IMG/VR virus record: IMGVR_UViG_3300022198_004007
Location: 1 to 23,596 of that record
Length of the DNA: 23,596 bases
Direction: 5' to 3' (one strand)
Source of the DNA: a virus
How positions within the stretch are numbered: position 1 is the stretch's first letter; each line of letters opens with the position of its first letter. Below are positions 1 through 6,073 of the stretch, one piece after another. A program made the position numbers and the translations under genes. Below the pieces are notes generated by a model. That model was not told the DNA's origin, searched no databases, and saw nothing but the letters and a program-made list of their open reading frames with translations.

Positions 1-1057
1 GTGGGACACCATGACCTTCTATTCGTGAAAACAGAACAAGAGTATTTCCTGTTAAACTTACCACTAAGTTTTTAATGAACTTATTCCTTTTTGTATTATT
101 GATAATGAATTGAACTTCATCTTCAAAAGTATTAAACTTTTGGGGATTGTGTTTTAGAGTTAAGCATCTTATATTAAGTTTAGATAGATGTCCTTTATCC
201 ATTAACTCTTTAGTTCTTGTTACTTTATATGATGGTCCAAAAACTCCTTCTAAGACCCATTTATGCGTCTGTGTGCCGTCTAAAGTTCCTGTGAACCCAA
301 ATCTGTACTTGCATGAATGTAACTTATTCATTATGCTTATCAGAGACTTGCTTTTGAAAAGATGAGCTTCATCTCCAATCACTACATCATATTCTGAATA
401 CCAACTTTTCTCCAACTTGTAGATAGATTGCCAAGTTGTTATTGTTACTTGGCAATTATTTGTTTTTTCTCTACCACTATAAATCTTATGACAATATGAA
501 TCAGCATCCCAACCATAATCTTGGAAATCCTTGTACATCTGCTCTACAAGAGATGTCGTTGGAACAACTAAAAGAATTTTTTTATTTTTATCCACATAAT
601 ATCTTACAACAGAATAAATCATCAACGATTTGCCAGATGCAGTGGGGCTTATTAATAATTTTCTGTTATACCTTAGAGCACCATATACTGCCTCAATTTG
701 ATAATCACGAGGTTTGAAAGCACATATAGAATGCATATAATCTTTTACGCCTTCTAATGAAATTTCTTCATTTACTTCAAATGGAAGACCATAAAACTTA
801 TTTTCTATAAACTCGTATGTATAATTGTGTAGTTTTAACTTTTCAATAACTTTATCCAATAAACCAACATATATTTCTCCAGTATGAACTGAAAGAAGGC
901 GTATCATTCCATCCCAATGCTTACTTCTCATCTGAGGCATAAACTTTGCACCAGGAACCTCAAATGTAAAATATTCTTGCATTTCATATAAAATATGAGG
1001 TTCACATTCTAACTTAATGTAAACCTCATTCTTTTTATGTATTTTTACGTCACACAT
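1..1057 (-). CDS. uvsW: UvsW-type recombination DNA/RNA helicase (partial, C-terminus cut by window edge)
   Basis: Superfamily 2 helicase that in T4 unwinds branched DNA and R-loops during recombination-dependent replication. Read on the minus strand, 352 codons are open from ATG at 1057 to the window edge without a stop; T4 UvsW is about 500 aa, so the second RecA-like domain is mostly missing. Visible parts: an N-terminal substrate-recognition domain (residues 1-110, including SKHWDGMIRLL), a Q-like motif KPRDYQ at 115-120, Walker A SPTASGKS at 137-144, motif Ia VVPTTSLVEQM, the DEAH box at 229-232 and motif III FTGTL. The gene follows uvsY with a 37 bp gap, the T4-like neighbourhood. It has its own late-promoter-like octamer and a leader inverted repeat. 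No clear Shine-Dalgarno sequence is visible. Confidence 0.93.
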   Translation of the reverse strand, partial: MCDVKIHKKNEVYIKLECEPHILYEMQEYFTFEVPGAKFMPQMRSKHWDGMIRLLSVHTGEIYVGLLDKVIEKLKLHNYTYEFIENKFYGLPFEVNEEISLEGVKDYMHSICAFKPRDYQIEAVYGALRYNRKLLISPTASGKSLMIYSVVRYYVDKNKKILLVVPTTSLVEQMYKDFQDYGWDADSYCHKIYSGREKTNNCQVTITTWQSIYKLEKSWYSEYDVVIGDEAHLFKSKSLISIMNKLHSCKYRFGFTGTLDGTQTHKWVLEGVFGPSYKVTRTKELMDKGHLSKLNIRCLTLKHNPQKFNTFEDEVQFIINNTKRNKFIKNLVVSLTGNTLVLFSRIEGHGVP

Positions 1058-1079
1058 ATAACAAAAAATCTTTGTTATA
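1057..1079 (-). promoter_or_regulatory. Inverted repeat in the uvsW leader abutting the start codon
   Basis: Arms 1057-1065 and 1071-1079 are perfect 9 bp complements around a 5 nt loop. The 3' arm of the transcript ends on the A of the uvsW start codon. The 5' arm lies just downstream of the late-promoter octamer at 1082-1089, where transcription would start. A read-through RNA could fold over the start region, while a late RNA would lack part of the 5' arm. The stem is nearly all A-T pairs, so its stability is modest. Confidence 0.45.
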
Positions 1080-1081
1080 CT

Positions 1082-1089
1082 TATTTATG
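1082..1089 (-). promoter_or_regulatory. Putative late promoter for uvsW (CATAAATA)
   Basis: On the minus strand the octamer is CATAAATA, one base from the T4 late -10 element TATAAATA and a full match to the looser NATAAATA form. It sits 25 bp upstream of the uvsW ATG, in the short gap after uvsY. In T4, uvsW is a late gene, which agrees. Short AT-rich motifs arise by chance in such DNA. Confidence 0.5.
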
Positions 1090-1094
1090 TGTGC

Positions 1095-1529
1095 TTATCC
1101 TAACCCTGATTGAAATCTCATAAACTCAATAGAGTTTTTAATTTGATATGTTCTATTATGAATCTGCTTTAAAATATCTTCAATATATTTTAACATAACA
1201 TCATAATATTCTACTTTTAAAGTTATTTGAGATAAACTTTGATCAGCATCTAAATATCTTTCCATATCAGTTTTATCTCTTATTTTTTTGGGAAAAGGAT
1301 TTTCAATATAAACATCTGGATCTGCTTTACCAGAATAATATTGATGCTTTTCGTGCCTTATTTTTCTTTTCTGCTGATCTGCTTTTTTTCTCAATAAAAC
1401 TATGTTATTATACAAATCAAAATACTTTGCATGTAATGATGGACATTTTAAACTTTCTTCGTGAAGATTATCAATATCTATTTTGGAATCATTTTCCCAC
1501 ATAGATTGTATTTTTTCAAGATCAATCAT
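1095..1529 (-). CDS. uvsY: UvsY recombination/replication/repair mediator
   Basis: Recombination mediator that in T4 binds single-stranded DNA and loads the UvsX recombinase onto DNA covered by gp32. The product is 144 aa, close to T4 UvsY (137 aa). It is rich in charged residues and helical, with the conserved-looking core YYSGKADPDVY at 64-74 and a C-terminal block ending in EFMRFQSGLG, comparable to the T4 ending. Its ATG at 1529 overlaps the end of the gp3 gene by 8 bases, so the two are translationally linked. It is followed by uvsW, the same functional pair as in T4. The identification rests on length, motif pattern and context. Confidence 0.85.
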   Translation of the reverse strand: MIDLEKIQSMWENDSKIDIDNLHEESLKCPSLHAKYFDLYNNIVLLRKKADQQKRKIRHEKHQYYSGKADPDVYIENPFPKKIRDKTDMERYLDADQSLSQITLKVEYYDVMLKYIEDILKQIHNRTYQIKNSIEFMRFQSGLG

Positions 1530-2112
1530 ATACGTTTCTTAAAAATTCTCCTTGAGAGTCTGTAATATTATACATCATATATTTAAAACTGACATCAGCT
1601 GTAAAATATTCTTCATCCGTACTTGTGGCATCAAAATTTAATTCTGATAATCTATATGGAAACATTCGTTTAAAAATAATATTATAGTTATTATTTTCAT
1701 TGCTAGTAGTTACTAATAATGTTCCATCAGAATATAAGTTCATATCAGTTTTATAATCTGGTACGTTTTGATATGCTTCTAGGTTATTTTGAAAATCATA
1801 TATTTCTGCTAGATTTTCTGGAAATCCTAAACCTCTCATCCAATGCTGTATTTCCATATAGTTTCTTAAATCTTCATCAACAAGAAATCTAAGATTAAAA
1901 TCATCAAAAACCATATTATCCCCAGGAACTGGTATTGGATTGAGATAGTTTGGTTGTTCTGCCACACCAAGAGTCATTCCTGGAATATTGACAGAGTTTG
2001 CAAAGAAAGAAACTTTCGGTGCTCTGTTCAAAATAAATCTAAATTTTACTGTTGATAAAAAGTTTCTATTTTGTACACTTTCATACTCAAATTTTTTATA
2101 ACTTTCTGTCAT
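1522..2112 (-). CDS. 3: gp3-like tail completion / tail terminator protein
   Basis: Likely the tail terminator that ends tube and sheath polymerisation at the head-proximal end of the tail. The 196 aa product has a pattern shared by the T4 tube-fold proteins (gp19, gp54, gp3): a beta strand FLSTVKFRFIL, then SVNIPGMTLG, then FDDFNLRFLVDEDLRNYMEI and WMRGLGFPE. T4 gp3 is about 176 aa. The position between gp23 and uvsY/uvsW fits cyanophage gp3. The start at 2112 has no obvious Shine-Dalgarno sequence (A-rich leader), but a late-promoter-like octamer lies just upstream, after the gp23 terminator. A related tube-fold protein such as gp54 is the main alternative. Confidence 0.72.
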   Translation of the reverse strand: MTESYKKFEYESVQNRNFLSTVKFRFILNRAPKVSFFANSVNIPGMTLGVAEQPNYLNPIPVPGDNMVFDDFNLRFLVDEDLRNYMEIQHWMRGLGFPENLAEIYDFQNNLEAYQNVPDYKTDMNLYSDGTLLVTTSNENNNYNIIFKRMFPYRLSELNFDATSTDEEYFTADVSFKYMMYNITDSQGEFLRNVYD

Positions 2113-2130
2113 TTTTTTATTGTTTTTAAG

Positions 2131-2138
2131 TATTTAGA
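2131..2138 (-). promoter_or_regulatory. Putative late promoter for gp3-uvsY (TCTAAATA)
   Basis: On the minus strand the octamer is TCTAAATA, one mismatch from T4 TATAAATA. It lies between the gp23 terminator and the gp3 start at 2112. It would restart transcription directly after termination and give a leader of only about a dozen bases. Confidence 0.45.
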
Positions 2139-2144
2139 TAAAGA

Positions 2145-2171
2145 TAAAAAAAGAGACCCTTTCGGGTCTCT
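2145..2171 (-). terminator. Intrinsic terminator after gp23
   Basis: On the minus strand AGAGACCC pairs perfectly with GGGTCTCT across a GAAA tetraloop (arms 2164-2171 and 2152-2159), followed at once by a run of seven T. It lies 29 bp past the gp23 stop codon. It is the only clear GC-rich hairpin plus U-tract seen in the window and should end most capsid-gene transcripts. Confidence 0.92.
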
Positions 2172-2199
2172 GTGTATATTTAAACCTATTAGGTTTGGA

Positions 2200-3642
2200 T
2201 CACATAAGGTTCTTAACAAGAACTCTTCTGTAATAACGGTTGGTGTCTGCTGCAAGGCGACCAAGTGTGGTTGATGCGCCAGAAGCAAGTCCACCTTCAG
2301 CGAATGGATTAGCAACAAGACCATAACGAGTCTTAAATCCAATCTTAGGCTGGAAGGAGTTTTCTCCAACTGCACGTACCATCTGTAGGGGTACATATGG
2401 GCAGTAGAATAGACCTGCATCATAAGGGGAAGAACCCTTATAACCTACAACATAATACTGGTTACCACCAACGTTGCCAGCACTACCAGAACGATTAGTT
2501 AGGTTAGCAGCATATGGGTCAATATATACGCGATACTTGCCCATTAGAGTACCAGCAAAGGTATTGCCAGTATCATCTACGTTGAGGTTTGCATTTAGTG
2601 CAGGGGTATAATCAAGTACACCTGCCATGGTTAGAGCGGAAGCAACATCTGCGGAGCAGAGGATGATGTTGCCCTTTCCACGACGAGTTCTGGTTGCGAT
2701 TTGGTTAGCATCGCGCTCGATTTGGAAAAGTAGACCCTTGAACTTCTCAACTGACCAACGACCGTTGGAGTCAACATCAAGGTCAAACTGACCAGAAACA
2801 GCAACATTCTGCTGAGCACCAGCTTCTGCAGTGATGTAGATGCTACGGATAACTTCACGGTTGATTTCAGCAAGAATCTCGCTAGAAAGAATGTTAGCAA
2901 GTTCTGCCTCAGCATTTAGACCGTGGATTGCCTTGAGGTCTTGAGCGAGTTCTAGTGAATACTCAGCTTTGAGTGCTCTTGACTTTGCAGCAACGGTGAT
3001 CTTCTCGATTGAGAAGGCCATTTCGTTGAAACCTGCATTGTCACCATAACCTAGACCTTCTGCATCTCCAGTGTTCATACCACCAGAAACGTTATACTCG
3101 CCAGAAGCGTTTAGAAGACCTGGGTTGGTGTTGCCAGATTGTGCTGCAGTTGTACCAATACCGACATCACCAGATGGGCTGGTATATCCAGTTTGTGCAA
3201 GATCGCCAGCAGTATTCTGACCAGAGAAGCGAGTATCTGCTTCATCAAATAGTGCTTCCTGACCATTCTGATCAGTATAGCGTGAACGCATTGCAAAGAT
3301 TAGTCCAGTAGGACCAGTCATTGGTTGAACGCCAGCGAGGTCATAAGCGACCAGGTTAGGCATAGAACGTCTGATTAGAGAAATCAGTACGGGATCAAAA
3401 CCAGCTACAGGACCGCCTTCAGCGGAAGCACCTGTAAATCCACCAGTGCCAGCTGACATTGTTGGAGATTCAGTAAGGAATGAACCTGACTGATTGAAAG
3501 CTTGTTGCTCTCTTAGGAATTTTTCTTGGTTTTCTAGCAGGACAGCAGTTACAGCCTTTCTATGTGAATCTTTGATTGGATCAAGACCCTCATGGTTAAG
3601 AAGGGGTGCCCACTTTTCCTGCAATCTTTCTGATTGAAACAT
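2200..3642 (-). CDS. 23: Major capsid protein gp23
   Basis: Forms the hexamers of the head shell. The product is 480 aa (T4 gp23 is 521). It has the typical myovirus gp23 blocks: an N-terminal helical propeptide starting MFQSERLQEKW, then FDPVLISLIRRSMPNLVAYD and GVQPMTGPTGLIFAMRSRY. The propeptide ends with FLTE-S at residues 55-59, matching the gp21 protease rule (L/I)-x-E before A/G/S, so cleavage is expected after Glu58. AGAGGT upstream of ATG 3642 is a good ribosome-binding site. The base composition is visibly richer in G+C than in neighbouring genes, as expected for codon-optimised, very highly expressed protein. A strong terminator follows. No late octamer was seen directly upstream, so it is probably read from the gp22 promoter. 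Confidence 0.97.
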   Translation of the reverse strand: MFQSERLQEKWAPLLNHEGLDPIKDSHRKAVTAVLLENQEKFLREQQAFNQSGSFLTESPTMSAGTGGFTGASAEGGPVAGFDPVLISLIRRSMPNLVAYDLAGVQPMTGPTGLIFAMRSRYTDQNGQEALFDEADTRFSGQNTAGDLAQTGYTSPSGDVGIGTTAAQSGNTNPGLLNASGEYNVSGGMNTGDAEGLGYGDNAGFNEMAFSIEKITVAAKSRALKAEYSLELAQDLKAIHGLNAEAELANILSSEILAEINREVIRSIYITAEAGAQQNVAVSGQFDLDVDSNGRWSVEKFKGLLFQIERDANQIATRTRRGKGNIILCSADVASALTMAGVLDYTPALNANLNVDDTGNTFAGTLMGKYRVYIDPYAANLTNRSGSAGNVGGNQYYVVGYKGSSPYDAGLFYCPYVPLQMVRAVGENSFQPKIGFKTRYGLVANPFAEGGLASGASTTLGRLAADTNRYYRRVLVKNLM

Positions 3643-3683
3643 TGCGGTTTACCTCTTAAAGTGTGTTTGATTTAATATTAAAT

Positions 3684-4832
3684 TCAGTTTTTAGCAATTT
3701 TAGAAGCCATCTGTAGATATGCATTCATCTGCTCTGAGATATACTCAGCATTGATATCTGCTTCTTCAGTTAGATTTTCTGCCTTTGCTTTTGGGGTAGA
3801 AGTTTTTGATGGGAAATATGATTCCCTCAAAGCTACCAACTTTTCACGATATTCTTTTTCACTTCCAAACTCAACACTTTCAGCAAGTGAAGCGAGCTTT
3901 TCTTTTTGAGAGAGTGCTAGACCCTCTGAAACGTTATCAAAGATTCCATCAGCAACCGACTCTGCAAGACGCTTGTTGAGTGAAATGTTCTTCTCAATTT
4001 GCTCGTTGAGTTTTGTCTCCATTTCATCAAGTTTTTCTACCATACTATTAAGTACATCATATTTCTCTTCAGGGATTGATACATAATGTGCTTCAAAAAG
4101 GTCTTTTAGACCATTCATGAAGGACTCAGAGAGTTCTTCTTTTAGACCTTTTTCAACAGAGAGTTGATTTTCAGAAATCCACTCATCTGCAACATACTCT
4201 AGATATGAATCGACACGTTCTTGAAGTGCTGTTTTAATTTCAGCAACTTCTTCTGCTAATGCATTTTCATAATGCTCTTCGAGTTGCTCTTTGATTTCAG
4301 CAACTTTAGACTTTAGTGCAGATTCAAATACTAACTTTGCCTTTTCTTTAAATTCTTCGGAGAGTTCGACTTCTTCAGTATTTAAGATAGCATTAACATC
4401 TTCTTCGATATCATACTCATCTTCAACTTCTTCTGTCTCTTCTTCAACTTCTTCATCGACTTCTTCTTCAGCAATCACTTCTTCATTATCAATTTCATCT
4501 TCTTCCTCAGAGATTAATTCATCATCAATCTCTTCTTCTTCTTTAACTGCTCCAGCAGGAAGTTTTTCCATTGGTTCAGCAGGCTTAGCGCCTCTGTTTA
4601 CTACATCCTTCACAGTCTTTAGTGAAGGCTCTTTAAATTTTGCTGAATCGTCGTCAGACTTGTAGTTTTCTGGTGTAGGTCCACCAAGATCCTCCCAGGA
4701 TCCACTTTGACCTGCTACTGCTCCAGCAGCAAGCTTTGGCATTGGATCTCCAGCTTTAGCGCCAGAATTAACGGCGGTCTTGGATTGAGCAGTGCCTACT
4801 TCCATTTCTTGTAAGTTGTTTCCACTAGACAT
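3684..4832 (-). CDS. 22: Prohead core scaffold protein gp22
   Basis: Main internal scaffold of the prohead, normally digested by gp21 during maturation. The product is 382 aa (T4 gp22 is about 270). Order of parts: a low-complexity N-terminus with a duplicated 19-residue motif (21-39 and 78-96), a very acidic Glu/Asp stretch at about 97-155, then long heptad-like helices rich in Glu, Lys and Leu to about 340. Candidate gp21 sites of the form L-x-E before A or S occur at LFEA, LAES (twice) and LRES. CGGAG lies upstream of ATG 4832. It is placed between gp21 and gp23 as in T4, with a perfect late octamer upstream. Confidence 0.9.
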   Translation of the reverse strand: MSSGNNLQEMEVGTAQSKTAVNSGAKAGDPMPKLAAGAVAGQSGSWEDLGGPTPENYKSDDDSAKFKEPSLKTVKDVVNRGAKPAEPMEKLPAGAVKEEEEIDDELISEEEDEIDNEEVIAEEEVDEEVEEETEEVEDEYDIEEDVNAILNTEEVELSEEFKEKAKLVFESALKSKVAEIKEQLEEHYENALAEEVAEIKTALQERVDSYLEYVADEWISENQLSVEKGLKEELSESFMNGLKDLFEAHYVSIPEEKYDVLNSMVEKLDEMETKLNEQIEKNISLNKRLAESVADGIFDNVSEGLALSQKEKLASLAESVEFGSEKEYREKLVALRESYFPSKTSTPKAKAENLTEEADINAEYISEQMNAYLQMASKIAKN

Positions 4833-4874
4833 TTAAAACTCTCCGATTACCTTTTACGTTATGAAATCTATATT

Positions 4875-4882
4875 TATTTATA
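4875..4882 (-). promoter_or_regulatory. Late promoter for gp22-gp23 (perfect TATAAATA)
   Basis: On the minus strand this is an exact match to the T4 late -10 element TATAAATA, in the 74 bp gap between gp21 and gp22 and 43 bp upstream of the gp22 ATG. It probably drives gp22 and gp23 up to the terminator at 2145-2171. Confidence 0.7.
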
Positions 4883-4906
4883 CTTTATTAATTTCCACTA
4901 GATAAA

Positions 4907-5557
4907 TTATAGTGAATTTAAGAAGTTATTAAATAAATCAATCTTATGTTCATCAAGTTTTTTCTGATCAACAAGATGATTTACTCTTCTTTTTACTTGC
5001 TCAGCATATTTTTCGCGGAGAATTCCACCCTCCCATACCCACTCTTTTCCTTCCATAATTCCCTGAACAAATGCATCAGGTGCTGAAGGATCAGCAACAA
5101 TATCAGCTGCTGTAGCAAGCATGAAATCTTCACCTACTTGTTTATATCCTTCTTTTGTAGTGATTAAAGAACCAATACCACGAGAAGAAACTCCAAGAGT
5201 AACTCCATCTTTAAGTAAAGATTCTGCAATCTTACCCATTGGAGTTGAAAGAATTTGTGCTTTTCCAACAAAATTGTTTCCTTCTTTTTGAAGATCTACA
5301 ATCTTATGTGAAACTCTATCAAGATTTACAGTAGGTCCATCTGGATGACCAAGCTCTCCAAGAGCACGTCCCTTTAAAACATATTGTTCATTATAACGCT
5401 TCACTTCCTTTTCCATAATGGACATAGGATACATACGACCATTTCTATTAACACATTCTGCTTGTAAAAATGGTCCTTTGATATAAAGTTTAGCTTCCTT
5501 TCCAGTTCCTTCTGTAATAAGCTCTACTTTTTCAATCTCTTCTCTTATTAGTTTCAT
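4907..5557 (-). CDS. 21: Prohead core protease gp21
   Basis: Serine protease that cleaves scaffold, capsid and internal head proteins after (L/I)-x-E during head maturation. The product is 216 aa, close to T4 gp21. The expected catalytic His lies in GELGHP (His71) and the catalytic Ser in GVSSRG (Ser124 or Ser125). AECVNRNGRMYP at 33-44 is another family-like block. Residues 13-17, LITEG, match the protease's own cleavage rule, so self-processing after Glu16 is plausible. It starts 6 bases after the preceding 92 aa gene and precedes gp22. Confidence 0.93.
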   Translation of the reverse strand: MKLIREEIEKVELITEGTGKEAKLYIKGPFLQAECVNRNGRMYPMSIMEKEVKRYNEQYVLKGRALGELGHPDGPTVNLDRVSHKIVDLQKEGNNFVGKAQILSTPMGKIAESLLKDGVTLGVSSRGIGSLITTKEGYKQVGEDFMLATAADIVADPSAPDAFVQGIMEGKEWVWEGGILREKYAEQVKRRVNHLVDQKKLDEHKIDLFNNFLNSL

Positions 5558-5562
5558 TTTTT

Positions 5563-5841
5563 TTAACTTGTAAATGCTACTTTTGCTACTTTTACTGCAG
5601 TGTTAGATGACCAAATAATATCTTGTGGTCCTTTCTCAACAAATTCAACAGATTCAGATGCCATTGTCATAGTGCATGTGCTTGCATATCCAGAAATAGT
5701 GCTTTTAGCAATACTTACTGTAGAAACACCTGTATGACCATTCCATACTCTTAAACAAGTAGCATTTGATGCAGTATTTACATCTGATGCATTTACTGTT
5801 AGAGCATTTTCTCCATCAATTAATAATGTTCTTTGTGACAT
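5563..5841 (-). CDS. Small beta-rich hypothetical protein, probably head-associated
   Basis: A 92 aa protein of unknown function. It is rich in Ser, Thr, Val and Ala, with alternating strand-like patterns (MSQRTLLIDGENALTV, CLRVWNGHTGVSTVSI, TAVKVAKVAF) and no predicted helix-rich core, signal peptide or membrane segment. It occupies the place of T4 gene 68 (between 67 and 21), yet T4 gp68 is a charged core protein, so this is unlikely to be an equivalent. A small decoration or accessory capsid protein is one possibility, inferred from position only. The start at 5841 follows the gp67-like gene by 20 bases; no strong Shine-Dalgarno sequence is visible. Confidence 0.75.
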   Translation of the reverse strand: MSQRTLLIDGENALTVNASDVNTASNATCLRVWNGHTGVSTVSIAKSTISGYASTCTMTMASESVEFVEKGPQDIIWSSNTAVKVAKVAFTS

Positions 5842-5861
5842 GGTTTTAAAAAAATAAGTTT

Positions 5862-6038
5862 TTATTCTTCACCGTCAAAATATTCTTCTGATTCATCACT
5901 ACCAAAAATAGAGTTTGAAACAGAAGGTTTTAAAGAAGTTACTCTTTCTGATGCTTTTGAATATAAAAGATCTTTAATTTTATCGCTGATATTTGCTGGT
6001 GAATCATCAGCAATAATCATATCCATTAGTTCATCCAT
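5862..6038 (-). CDS. 67: gp67-like small prohead core protein
   Basis: A 58 aa reading frame from ATG 6038 to TAA at 5862-5864. It begins MDELMDMIIADDSPANISDK, continues with a helical segment DKIKDLLYSKASERVTSL, and ends in an acidic tail SDESEEYFDGEE. T4 gp67 is a small prohead core protein with a similar helix-then-acidic layout, located just after gene 20, exactly this position. The function is inferred from layout and synteny, not from strong sequence identity. A perfect late octamer lies upstream, overlapping the gp20 stop codon. No clear Shine-Dalgarno sequence is seen. Confidence 0.72.
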   Translation of the reverse strand: MDELMDMIIADDSPANISDKIKDLLYSKASERVTSLKPSVSNSIFGSDESEEYFDGEE

Positions 6039-6065
6039 GATTTTGTTTTGATATTACAATATTAT

Positions 6066-6073
6066 TATTTATA
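6066..6073 (-). promoter_or_regulatory. Late promoter for the gp67-like/gp21 group (perfect TATAAATA)
   Basis: On the minus strand an exact TATAAATA overlaps the TAA stop of gp20, 28 bp before the ATG at 6038. It probably drives the gp67-like gene, the 92 aa gene and gp21. Confidence 0.68.

Noticed and set aside
436-717. Plus-strand open frame of 93 codons and a 72-codon one at 147-365
   Set aside because: Both are antisense to uvsW, whose helicase motifs are clear on the minus strand.
2109-2423. Minus-strand 104-codon frame and a plus-strand frame at 2071-2274
   Set aside because: They overlap the end of gp23 and its terminator in other frames, with no coding signal of their own.
3670-3683. 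14 bp palindrome ATTTAATATTAAAT before gp23 as an operator
   Set aside because: Pure A/T palindromes are frequent in this AT-rich DNA, and no second copy or adjacent promoter was seen.
4291-4665. Plus-strand serine-rich open frame of 124 codons
   Set aside because: It is the antisense of the Glu/Asp-rich stretch of gp22; GAA/GAT codons read backwards give Ser-rich frames. No ribosome-binding site or family resemblance.
4893-4916. Hairpin across the gp21 stop codon as a terminator
   Set aside because: Arms TTCACTA/TAGTGGA need a G-T pair, and no U-tract follows; a late promoter for gp22 lies directly after it.
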